The notes below the pieces were generated by a model. That model was not told the DNA's origin and searched no databases. It saw only the letters and a list, made by a program, of their open reading frames with translations. From Panicum virgatum (taxonomy: Eukaryota; Streptophyta; Magnoliopsida; Poales; Poaceae): a stretch of DNA of 64,000 nucleotides. Location of the stretch: positions 68,384,960 to 68,448,959 of the forward strand of contig NC_053147.1 in NCBI RefSeq assembly GCF_016808335.1. Direction: 5' to 3'. Shown here piece after piece: positions 11,341 to 22,032 of this stretch. Each line of letters opens with the position of its first letter. Positions within the stretch are counted from its first letter, which is position 1. The translations under genes were made by a program, and so were the position numbers.

Positions 11341-11367
11341 CTGCAACAAATGATCAGGTCGGTTAGT

Positions 11368-14276
11368 GTATCTTTTGACTGCCCATACGTACCAAGAAAT
11401 CCTAGCAGGTTCACGCAAAGATTCTTCGTCAAGTGCATCACATCGATTGCGTTGCTGACCTCCAAGACATCCCAATATGGGAGCTCCCATAGTATGGACT
11501 TCTTCTTCCATATTGGGACATGGCCGTTTTCATTATTCGAAACTTGTTTGCTTCCACGGTCCTTTCCAAACACGACATAGACATCCTTCACCATCGAGAA
11601 AACATGCTTCCCGTTTCGGAATATAGGCTTAGCACGAGTTTCTGGTTCCCCTTTGAAATGTTTTCTTTTTCTTCTTAAGGGGTGGTTGAGGGGAAGGAAT
11701 CGACGATGACCCATGTACACGACCTTCCTACAATTTTTTAGATACAAGCTGTCGGTTTCTTCTAGACAATGAGTGCATGCCTGGTATCCCTTATTGGACT
11801 GTCTGGACAGATTGCTAAGTGCAGGCCAATCGTTGATGGTAACAAAAAGCAATGCTCGCAGGTCAAAATTCTCCTGTTTGTACTCGTCCCAAACACGTAC
11901 ACCTTCCTCCTTCCACAACAGCAAAAGTTCATCAACCAACGGTCTTGGGTACACGTTAATATCATTGCCCGGTTGTTTTGGGCCTTGGATAAGCACCGGC
12001 ATCATCATGTACTTCCGCTTCATGCATAGCCAAGAAGGAAGATTGAACATACAGAGGGTCACAGGCCATGTACTGTGACTGCTGCCCCACTCGCCGAATG
12101 GATTCATTCCGTCCGTACTTAAACCAAACCTTATGTTCCTTGGGTCGTTTTCAAAATCTGGGAAATCTCTATCCACGTTTCTCCACTGGGACCCATCCGT
12201 AGGGTGTCTCAGCATCTGATCTTGCTTACGCTCTTCTTTGTGCCACCGCATCAATTTAGCATTGGATTTATTTCTGAAAAAGCGATTCAAATGTGGTATT
12301 ACTGGGAAATACCACATCACCTTAGCGGGAACTTTTTTCTTGACGGGCTCTCCGTCGACCTCACCAGGATCATTTTGCCCGATCTTGTACCGTTTTGCAT
12401 CACAGACAGGACAAGCATCCAGTTTCTCATAGAATACAATCGTTAGGACATGCGTCAATTTTCTGTACCTCCAATCCAAGAGGGCAAACAACCTTCTTTG
12501 CTTTGTATGTTGTAGAGGGCAGTTCATTTCCCTCTGGAAGCATGTTCTTTACGATTCCAAGTAGCTCCTCAAATCCCTTATCGGTGACACCATTAGCTGT
12601 CTTCCACTGCAGCATTTCAAGTGTGGGACCCAACTTTTTAAGCCCCTGCTTGCAATCTGGATACAATAATTTTTTGTGTGTCGTGGTGCTGCAAACCACG
12701 GCCGGGTGGCGGAAGGCACCCGCCCTAGCCCAGAGGGTGTGTACTCGGGGGTTAGCTAGTCCTAGTTCGATCTTGCTCAAGAACACGATGAACACAGCGG
12801 GATTAGAGTGGTTCGGGCCGCCGGAGCGTAATACCCTACGTCCACTGTGTGTTGTATTGCCTTCTCTCGAGAGGGTTCGCGAGAGCTTGTGTGTCTGGAG
12901 AGCCTAGAGTCTGTCTGAGAGATCTCCCTGCTAGAAGGAGGCCGTGCTCTCCCTTTTATATGTCCAAGGGGAGCACGTACACTGAGCGGGGCCCCGACAT
13001 GTGGACCCGGCGATGTATTATAAACTACACTTTGGCATTCAATGCCTCAAATCCGGAGATCTTGTCGTCGGCTTCTGTGCGTAGCTTCTGACCAGGGATG
13101 GTCTTGAGCTGTCCTGTCAGAGTAGAGTCTAGCCTCTGCAGCCGCACGTCGAGGTCATGATGAAGCGCCGAACTTCTGACTCAGTCCACTGTAGCAGCGT
13201 GCACTGTTGCTCCAGTCAGTAGCTGGTCATCATGACTCGTCGCCCATGCGCACGGCGCTGAGTCTTTAATGCTTGTCTTGGTAACTGACGAGCCGCTTTA
13301 GTAACTGGCGATCCACAGTGTGGACTGACAAAAGCTGCCACGTGCCCAGAGGCAGCAGAGCCTGCCTCGACCACTCGCACTTAATGCGGGTGGGTGAGGG
13401 AGCTTCCAGCGGAAGGCTTGCGCCCGCGCCCGCGTCTGCGTGACACGCGGCGGCTCCGGACCCCTCCCGATCAGCTAGCTGAGCCGAGAGCTCACGGGGG
13501 TCCGGATAGTCACGTGGAGGTCCCGGACCCATCTGCGGGAGTCCGGATGGCACGTGGAGGTCCCGAACCCACCTGCGGGGGTCTGGGTCCGCGGCCACAG
13601 GTACTGAGCATTTCCACCTCTAGGACACGTGGTGACACCGGACCCGTCCCCGAACGGGAAGCGGGTCCGGGACCGTTGGTCTGGTGAGATGGAGTCGGAC
13701 CCCAGAGGTCCGGCTACTCAGCTCCTTAGGGCGTAGTTACGGATAACTACGCGAGTCTTGGCTCAGTAGGAGTGGGTACCCCAGTTGCAGGGTACCGACA
13801 TTGTGATCCTCCAACATCTTCTCAAACTTCTTTGACTCCATTAAAGTTTCACAGTCTCTTTGTGAATCCACTAGAACCTGACCTAATTCATTAGGTGGCT
13901 GGTCTTCTGCTGCATTTTCTCCAGCCTCGTCCATTTCTTCAGCATCGTCCATGGGTTCATCTTCAAAGGCTCCCGCTTCATATAGATGAGCCCAGTCTGC
14001 AATATTATGATCATCATCTTCTTCACCATCTTGCATCACAACTCCAGGTTCACCGTGCTTGGTCCAAAGGGTATAGTTATCCATGAAACCCTTTTCATAA
14101 ATGTGGGCGTGTAGAGTTCTCCTCTTAGAGTATTCCTTTTTATTTTGGCAAACGCGGCACGGACAACACATAAAACCTTTCAATGACTTGTGGGCCTCCG
14201 CCACATCAAGAAAAGACTTTAGACCATTAATCCACGCCATGATGCACCGGTCGCTGTACATCCATTGTCGGTCCAT
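11368..14276 (-). pseudogene. tnp2: CACTA TNP2-like transposase, interrupted (U1)
   Basis: The start is MDRQWMYSDRCI at 14276. The N-terminal ~75 residues are the transposase-associated domain (CCPCRVC cysteines), followed by an acidic linker. The TNP2 domain then shows CPVCDAKRYK, the FGLSTDGMNPFGEW signature, RPLVDELLLLW, CTHCLEETDS and AIDVMHLTKNLCVNLLG. It ends abruptly after GQSKDT at 11368, so the C-terminal part is missing. Three lesions are visible: the 1122-bp solo LTR (12679-13800), a 17-bp deletion at 12428-12431 that shifts the frame, and the 3' truncation. CACTA terminal inverted repeats (CACTA...) were not found near either edge. Confidence 0.93.
12679..13800 (-). mobile_element. 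1122-bp solo LTR inside the transposase (U1)
   Basis: The element is flanked by TTGTG (12674-12678 and 13801-13805). On the minus strand it begins TGTCGGTACCCTGCAACTGG, a start common in grass Gypsy LTRs, and ends CACCACGACA. A TATA box (ACATATAAAAGG on the minus strand) lies at 12951-12964. U4 provides the empty target with one TTGTG at 44689-44693. A region of G/C-rich GGTCCGGA-type repeats occupies 13440-13710. Confidence 0.95.
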
Positions 14277-14514
14277 CGATCTACATTTTTGAATTAAGTA
14301 ACAACATTATTTTACTTGTATTCATATCATTTAAATTGGCACATAACATAATGAAATACAAAAGCCATTTTTGCGAATTTAACATTGAAATACAAAATTA
14401 ATAGAAGTCCAAATTAACAGATACATTACACTACATGCTTAAATTATAGAACATGATAAATAGAAGTCCAAATTAATATATACATTACACTACATGCTAG
14501 CTACCTAATACAAA

Positions 14515-14794
14515 CTACTCATCATGAGATCTTTGGACCAATGCCTCGTGAACTGCCTCGCGAAGTCTTGACACGGAACGGTCATATTCCACCAGCCCCG
14601 ACTCTTCACGTCTTGCATTATATAGAGCCATCAACTCACGATCATCATCAGTACCATGCAACTCGACATTAAATTCACGACAAAATTTACGGCTTTCTTT
14701 GCCAAGGGAGAATATATAAAAAGCTTTCTTAATCAAACGACGAATATGACCGCTAACAAGACCAACACGCTCTGCAGGGTGGAACTCAAGCTTT
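14515..14794 (-). CDS. Unidentified reading frame upstream of tnp2 (U1)
   Basis: A frame of about 90 codons with EFHPAERVGLVSGHIRRLIK near its start and EALVQRSHDE at its end. A possible acceptor (CATTTTAAG) ends at 14795. There is no ATG in the open stretch, so it would be an internal or terminal exon. The frame is preserved in U2-U4 with few changes (one S/L, one E/A and R/S). I do not recognise it; it may be a second CACTA exon or captured host coding sequence. Confidence 0.35.
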
Positions 14795-14798
14795 CTTA

Positions 14799-16530
14799 AA
14801 ATGAAAACATAAATTGTAAACCATAATTATTTTGACACTCTTCAGTTCAATGCGAACATGTCGTTCCACGCCATAAGAGATGCGCAATCAATGTTCGCGG
14901 TTTTGTTTCAGGCTCACTTTCTCTAAAACCATCGAGAAGAAAAAATGTTTGTTTCGAAACATGTCTATGTCGTTAACCTTGACCCTGCGGTGATGACACT
15001 GACATTCGGGGCTAGTATTGACATCCACGACACAGTGCGGTACAATAGGACCCGATGAAGGATTTCATTATTGGGACCAAGACCGTACTCCTTCATCGCG
15101 TCCTCATATATACCGCACCGCATCGTGGATATCGATGCTAGCCCAAATAGCAGAGTTTTCACCGAAGGATCAAGGTTAATGACATATTCATGATCCGAAA
15201 CATACATTTTTTAAACTTCTCGATGGTTTCAATATGAGCCCCAATAAATACATCATTAAAGTGACAAAATAATGCAACTAAATGCATAACAAATACCAAA
15301 CTAATTAACCATGCCACTTGAAAAAAATTGAAAAAAATCTGAACAAATTATTAGAATTAAAATGAAAACATAAATTATAAACTATAATTATTTTGAAACT
15401 CTTCAATTCAACGCGAACACGTCGTTCCACGCCATAAGGGATGTGCAATCAATGTTCGCGGCTTTGTTTCAGGCTCACTTTCTCTAAAACCATTGAGAAG
15501 AAAAAATATTTGTTTCGAAACATGTTTATGTCTTCAACCTTGACCATGCAGTGATAACACTGACATTCGGGGCTACTATTGACATCCACGACACAGTGCG
15601 GTACAATAGGACCAGATGAAGGAGTACGGCCTTGGTCCGGATAATTTCATTCTTAACTAGCTCAAAAGGTGTGGATTTCATAATTGAGACCAAGACCGTA
15701 CTCCTTCATCGCGTCCTCATATATACCGCACCGTATCGTGGATATCGATGCTAGCCCCGAATTGCAGTGTTTTCACTGCAGGATCAAGGTTAACGACATA
15801 TTCATGATCCGAAACATATATTTTTTAAACTTCTCGATGGTTTCCATATGAGCCCGAATAAATACATCATTAGAGTGCCAAAATAATGCAACTAAATACA
15901 TAACAAATACCAAACTAATTAACCATGCCACTTGAATAATGCAAAATCACATTAATTCTCAATCAAAAAAACCTGAATAAATTAATTGAGAGAAATCTCT
16001 AATTAATTGAAATAAATCTCTATAACTCCTAATTATTTTGACACCCTTCAGTTCGAGGAGAACACTCTTTTCAATATCCAGAAACCATCTAGAAGAAAAA
16101 AAAGTTTATTTCGGAAAATGTATATGTCGGTAACCTCGACCCTGCAGGGATGACAATGCCTTTCGGGGGGCACGGTGCGGTACAAGGATGTCACCAATCT
16201 GCCAGTCGCAGCACCAACATTTCCGGTTAATAGGAACACAGCACTAGGCACAGGCAGCGTGCTCGTTGATATGCTCTCAGTGCAATAACGGCCACGCTGA
16301 CTGCGTCAAATGCTGTCTTTGTATCAATCGGAAGTACTGGTGATGCGACCAACCGATTCGCGACGTCCATATAGCGCATAGTGTTTCTCCGAAAGGTAGT
16401 GTCATCACTATTGGATGGAGATTAACGACGTATACTTGTTTCGAAATAAAGATTTTTTTAGCTTATAGATAGTTTCAATGTGAGCCTGAATAAATACATC
16501 ACTAGAGTGTCAAAATAATCAATTCATAAT
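14799..16530. repeat. GPN1: Three subrepeats with inverted GPN1 GTPase fragments (U1)
   Basis: Subrepeats start near 14799, 15359 and 16000. Each carries the same exon fragment twice in opposite directions. Plus arms: 14951-15058 (VVNLDPAVMTLTFGASIDIH, DTVRYN), 15512-15660 (then MKEYGLGPDNFILN) and about 16107-16190 (GNLDPAGMTMPFG). Minus arms: 15073-15201 (YVINLDPSVKTLLFG, MKEYGLGPNNEI), 15684-15815 (YVVNLDPAVKTLQFGASIDI, HDTVRY) and about 16381-16445 (YVVNLHPIVMTLPFG). These match the conserved stretch of GPN1/XAB1 GTPases (NLDPAV, IDIRDTVKY, YGLGPNGG), QQT2 in Arabidopsis. Stops and small indels make all copies non-coding, and the arms can fold on each other. Confidence 0.78.
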
Positions 16531-17070
16531 AAAAAAATCTATTATAATTCTTTCATTAGTTCATTATAAAAAAATTAATTATCCACATTATGGTTATATC
16601 TACTACAATCACATGTTTTGTCTACACTAATTCTAAAAATTTCTACTATCCACATGCTCATCTGAATCTAAAAATAAAAAATGTGCTACGGTCATTTGTA
16701 ATATATAGAAAATGATTGAAAAATATGTCTATAAATTTTTCATATTCAACCTAGCCAATAAACCTACTCCCACATTCAAGTCATCGGTTCTATATATCTC
16801 AAATCATTGCAGAAATCAAAGAAATCATACTCATCCTCAATATTTCTAAAAGTCACAAATTTCTCTAACTATAGAGCATAAAACGAAGAATAAAGACTAT
16901 CAATGAAGAGAGGATGAAGTTGCAAACCTTTGGTGCACTTGAATGAGTCCAAATCACACAAAAATGGATCAAATAATGGCGGCGCAACTCTAATATGAGA
17001 GAAGAAACCGAGCTCGAGCTAGCTCTCTGGTGAAATGGGCGCTGGCTCGGCTCGGGGAAAAAGAAGCTCC

Positions 17071-17120
17071 AATTTATAGTGGGAGCATTAGTACCGGTTG
17101 GTGGCTACAACCGGTACTAA
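17071..17120 (-). promoter_or_regulatory. CACTA promoter TATA and 13-bp inverted repeat (U1 end)
   Basis: On the minus strand CTATAAATTGG (TATA at 17071-17081) follows a perfect inverted repeat TTAGTACCGGTTG/CAACCGGTACTAA (17088-17100 with 17108-17120). Paired GTACCGG motifs of this kind are common in the subterminal regions of grass CACTA elements. Transcription from here would run through the GPN1 hairpins toward the transposase. The canonical CACTA terminus is not seen in the next 50 bp, so the element end was lost at the unit joint. Confidence 0.6.
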
Positions 17121-18697
17121 AGCTCCCCATTTAGTATGTGTGCTAGCTATATATGAACTCAACAGATAAACGGGTCGGCTACCAAGTACTACTAGTACTA
17201 TATATAGACCAGTGCCATGCCTTGAATGAGGTTCAAAAATCAAACTGTTACGAGTTCAATCATCTTCTGACTTGTGTTAATTTCATCACATATATATGGG
17301 TAACCAGTGAAGTATTGGAGCAAACCAAAAGTCCAAAACAATATGGTGGGTGTTGACTTCTATACAATTGTGTGAATCCCAAGCTGGGTTGGATAGATAG
17401 GCTTGCTGCGTGTTGGATAGCTACTCTTAGTTTATATAAGAGAGATTGGAGAATGTACATGTCATTCTTGTCGCCACCATTTCTCATCTACATCATCCTT
17501 CATGGACACAAGATTCCACCTTGGGCATCATGCTTTTCCGCTATCATGGGAGTCAGGATGTGGTATACATAACCAACGACCCTCTCTACCAGCACCACCA
17601 ACACCATCGTTGCAGCACTATGTGAGTTGTCTATCACCAATGGTTACGGTTGCAACTGCTCCTATTGCCGAATCGACTACCCTTCCTCGTGATGGTGTCA
17701 CCACAGCAGGGCGACACCCTATGTACGGTATCTGGTCTTGATGCTGAGGTTGCCGATGCTATAGTAAGTCATTTGTTGGGATGATGATGGTGACAACTGC
17801 TATGTCGGCCATGAAGCTCATGATTAATCTCTTCAGGGTGGCAAAACAAGGGGGAATCACTTATATACCACCAGTTCAGCTCTTTATCTCATAATAAAGA
17901 GCACACTATTGGCACGAAGCAAACATGCACATGAAATGAACTCAAGATCCTAAATAGATGAATGGTACACAAACAGTTTTATGATCGACTTTGCCGCAGC
18001 TTACGAGCTAAATAAAGGGGCATGTACCCAAAACAGTTATAGTCTTTTAGATCGGTGTTTGGATCCTGGCATGTTCTTAGTTGCTCGTGAACTCTGAGAT
18101 AGCTTATTATATGGGATGCATGTTGCAGACTGGCCGTGCGCCCGTGCCATTGCCGGGCGAAAGAACCGGCGCGCGCCGCACGGTTACGTGCGCGTCGTGG
18201 AGGCTCAGTCGCCGGCAGAAAACATGGTGGCCTCAGCACCGCGGGCCGGGGAGGGCGCGGCGCTTGGAGAGGGGATCAACCGATCGAGGCACTGGCGAGA
18301 GAGGAGGTGGTTGTAGCGGTGGCAGAGATGAACGCTGACGACGACGCGTCAACTTTGTGGTTTGCGGTCCACCGGCGGGCGGCCACGGCGAACTGGGAGA
18401 GCGCGCCGGCGACTAGTGGCAGCGCGCCAGGTCGGGGTGGACGGTAAATCAAATACCGTCCACCTGGTCTGTATTTGGTTTGCCGTCCGGACCCGTGGTC
18501 CCCTGCTCCGTTAGCCAGTTTCGATCCATGCCCAGGATGTCGTTGGAGCCGCGTCATGTCCAGTGGTCATCCGCCGTCGCTGGCGCCGCCGGTGCCTCGC
18601 GACTGACGGCCGTCCGCTGATGACAATGAAAGCCAGCGCCTGAAGCAGCTGGGTACGAGTATTCAGTAAACTCCTGCCACAACAGCAGGTGAGGTTT

Positions 18698-19100
18698 TGT
18701 TAGCGTAGCTCTCGTGTAAACTTGTGTTTCTCAGTTTCTGTTAGTTAGAAAGTTTGTTTCTTGCCTTAGCTGTCGCGGAGCTCAGCCTCCGGCTTCACCG
18801 GCCCGAGCGCGTCTTGTAACTGCGCCACGATCTCTTTGTGGCGAGTGGAGTCCGCGTCGCGCGGCATGACCCGGCGTGTGGGATGGCACACGCATTCCTC
18901 GGATCATGGCGCGCGCCTGCAGGTGGAGAACGTGCCCCTGTTTCCCTTAGTTTGTTTTAGCTTATATAAATAAAAGCTTATCAGAAAACGTCGCAGTGAT
19001 GCGGCACAAAAACCTCTGTGTCTTCGTTCAATCCACAAGCCTGTGTTCTTGAGAGTTCTTGAGAGCTGAGTGCTCTTGGCCGGAGCAATTCCGGCTGACA
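18698..19100 (+). mobile_element. 403-bp solo LTR (U2)
   Basis: Copy of the U1 element with the same GGTTT duplication on both sides; it was already present before the units were duplicated. Confidence 0.87.
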
Positions 19101-21670
19101 GGTTTCAATTTGCTGCTGATGGATTCCTCTCAAGAACGGAAAAGAAATTTCTCTCCTCGCAGCTCAAGGTCCTCCTCTCTGTCTCCGACCAGGGCACACG
19201 TTCTCGTGGGCTTGCGCAAGAATACAGGTTCGCGTTTGCCGGGTTACTCGAGATTTCCATGTGAGCTTCTTGGCGAAACCTGCTTGTTGGACGGGGAGGT
19301 GGTGGCAGCCACCGCCGGACGCGATCACCGTGGCCGATTTCCCCGGCGGTGCATGACGGCGAAGCTGCCATCCCTCCGGGGCACCAGTTCGCCAACGCCG
19401 CAGCGTTGCTGCCGGTGCCGGTATACAGGGCGGTCTCCCGTGGCGAGGCGGTGGCGCGGATGGCGGCGCCGCCGAGGCCGGCCGGTTGTCGCGCCGCTGG
19501 GACGAGCGCCGGTAGACGTGGGGTAAGCGCTTTGACATGGCGCCGTTGGTACGTATTGTCGCGGCGCTGGCGAGGTGTCGCGCGACCGGCCGTGGCGAAC
19601 GGGCCGGCGAGCGGTGCCAGCGGCAGGCATCCAGGCCGCCGGGTGGACGGCATCTGGTTCACCGTCCACCCCGACCCCGGACGGTGTTTCATTTACCGTC
19701 CGGATCCGGGATCACCTGGACCGTCGGATGTAAAGCGTGCGTGCAGGATCGATCCTACCGATTGGGCTGCTGGAGGTCGGAACACTGTGTGGGCCAAGCG
19801 GAGGCCCAATTACGGAGGACCCACCGGCCCAAGCGTGCGTGACCAGGAGGACTTCACCGTTCCGTTCTGTCTTCGTTGGTGGCCGACTCAACTTTGAAAC
19901 TCTGAAGAGTCCAGTTCCCTCACTGATAACCAGAGTTAATTCCGGCATGTCTTGCTGTCGTTCAACTTGCGTCCGTGCCGCCGGCCGGCGGCCGGCGTTG
20001 GACGTCGAGGTGGTGCGGTGGACGTCGCGCCATCATTTCCGAGCCCGGAGCTAGCGCACTTGCTACTACGAGTCTACGACCCACACCATGATGAGCCCCG
20101 AGCATGACCTGCCAGACCGTCCGCGCAGGCGACCTCGTCCGGCTTACCATAGCCTACCAGTCTACCACCGACCCAGATGAGAGCAGCGCGGACGACGACG
20201 AACGGTGCCTTCTAGGACTACAGCGCCGACCTCGCCGTCGGTTAGTTGGTCTCCACTGAGGTATGTCTCCTGCAACCGCTCAATGACGAGACAGCCGGGC
20301 GGCAAGGACCCTCCCCGGACGGCGAGTGTCGGTGCCGCCGCGCGCGCGGGGAAGAAGATGCGGCAGTGAACGAAGCGCCGCGCGGGCCGGAGAGGCGAGG
20401 CTGGCTGCCGACGCCAAGGAAGACGCTTCGGCCACGGAGACGGACGCGGGGGTGAACGCGCGGTGCTCCTCTCACACAGCGTCGCCTCCGGTGACAAACG
20501 GGAGAGCGCGGCGGCGAGCGGCGACGCGGTGGGCAGGCCGGCGGCCAGGACGGGGTGGTCGGCACTTCACCTGCCGTCCACCCCGGACGTCATTTCATTT
20601 ACCGTCCGGGGCTCGGGTTCTGTCTGGCCGTTGGATGTAGATAGTGCGGCCAGGATTCGTCCTGCCGTCCTCACCACTCAAACGCAGGAGCGTTCTCTGG
20701 GCCGCGGCCCATTACCTGAGCCCACCCTTCGCTGGAGCAGCCCACAGGCTGCTGCGATTTGAAATCGTCGGAGGCTGATCGGAGCCCGCCGTTCTCTGCT
20801 GCGGTGCTGCTCCTCGGCGCCGCCAGTTCGCCGCCGACATGGAAATCCATCCACCACCACCGTCGTCGCGATCCCCAGGTGTTCGTCCGCCATGTCCAGT
20901 GCTCGTCCGCCATTGCCGGCGCCAGCGCCCGCAACTGACGGCTGTTCGCCGGCGACATGGAAAGCCGGCGCCCGAAGCAGCTGGGTACAAAGATTCAGTA
21001 AGCTCCTGCCACAGCAGCAGCTCAGGTTTCAGTTTGCTGCTGATGGATTCCGATTCCTCTCCGGAATGGAATGTGATTTCTCTCCTTGCAGTAGCAGCTC
21101 AAGGTCCTCCTCTCCGTTTCGACCACGGCACGTTCTCGCAGCTCGTGGGCTTTCGCCTGGTTACTCATGTGAGCTTCTTGGCGAAACCTGCAGTTTACTT
21201 ACGACCAGCACTTACATGTTATTTTCTGTTTTGTGCCTTGTTTGCGTACATCCTATATTATGGGCGCTTATGGCCAGTAATTACGTTCAGTTTCCTATGC
21301 ATTAACTGAAGTAATAATGTAACATCGCAACATACCTAAGCTGATCCGTATTATCACATTGCAGGATCAGATGACAGGGCACCAACAGTCTGAACATCCA
21401 AAACCGTTCTCAGATGAGGTATCATCATCACAAGATAAAGACACTGATCCTAGAGAAAGTTGATGAAACATAACACAGCAGACAACCACCATGTAGCAAC
21501 GTTAGCAACAGCTACTATTGCAAGATGCGAACTCCAGGTACGATACAACAGTTTACAACACATGATGCTCCATAATTTAACGGTAGTCACATTCACAAAT
21601 AAACTAGTACATTAAGTGATAATAGATAAGCATTTCCTAAAGCATCGATCAGGCTGAAGCTGCTTGATGA

Positions 21671-22005
21671 CTACTCGCCATCGGACACAGGGTCCCTGTG
21701 CTTGAAGAGGTCCTTGCATTGACTGTAGAGCATTGGGGCCATGCATATGGCAGAAATCACAGAAGCAACACTAGTAGCGGCAGCCATAGCAAAAGCCGGG
21801 TGGTACGGCTCCGAACACAGGAACCTCTTGCTGCAGAACCTGCAGGGGATTCCATTATTAATTACTTCCATCGGAAAAACCAGAACAATACACATCGGAT
21901 AAACTGTGCGATTGCAATCTTATGGCAATGCACTTACTGTTCCATCTTCCTAGGCGCCTTGATGCTTCCAGCTCCTCGAGAAAGCATGGGGTTTCGCCAC
22001 TGACC
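21671..22005 (-). pseudogene. Amplified exons 2-3 of the small host gene (U2)
   Basis: Exon 3 is 21671-21839 and exon 2 is 21938-22005. Sequence and splice sites are those of U1. The first exon is absent. Confidence 0.62.
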
Positions 22006-22032
22006 CTGCAACAAATGATCAGGTCGGTTAGT

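Larger units (their letters stand above)
6740..11367. other. Non-transposon segment of U1 (GC-rich modules M1-M3)
   Basis: Together with 1-264 this is the host-derived half of the unit. 6740-7440 is moderately AT-rich with no recognised gene. From 7450 to 10530 three diverged modules follow each other. M1 (about 7450-8640) and M3 (about 9800-10530) share most of their length, including GTACNAAGATTCAGTAA-like and TTGCTGCTGATGGATTCC-like runs; M2 (about 8640-9200) shares the middle part. Each holds a GGTGGACGG...CCGTCCACC or CCGGACGGT...ACCGTCCGG inverted motif near 7770, 9000 and 9910, then CCGTYGGATGTA in M2 and M3. Overlapping GC-rich frames exist on both strands but none is recognisable, so no gene is called here. 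Confidence 0.6.
1..17166. repeat. Array unit U1, interrupted by an LTR retrotransposon
   Basis: This copy carries a 6470-bp retrotransposon at 265-6734; without it and one copy of its target duplication it is about 10.69 kb. Its left part (1-264 and 6740 to about 7.8 kb) shares several small variants with U5 rather than with U2-U4: a CTTTC in the first 120 bases, a GATGAATGAATGAATGG run near 7284, and TTGGCA rather than TTGCA near 7457. A further 26 bp near 6810-6836 are private to U1. Its right part carries the 1122-bp solo LTR and the 17-bp deletion that U2 and U3 also have. Confidence 0.93.
17140..22032. other. Non-transposon segment of U2
   Basis: Same layout as in U1 but uninterrupted: the retrotransposon target near 17423 is intact. 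It lacks the ~26 extra bases of U1 near 6810 and one GAAT repeat. The inverted motif near 18438-18466 is perfect (GGTGGACGGTA/TACCGTCCACC), whereas U1 has one mismatch. Confidence 0.6.

Noticed and set aside
12427..12795. 122-codon minus-strand frame joining LTR and transposase sequence
   Set aside because: It is a chimera created by the solo LTR insertion; its first third is LTR sequence and it ends in the 17-bp deletion frameshift.
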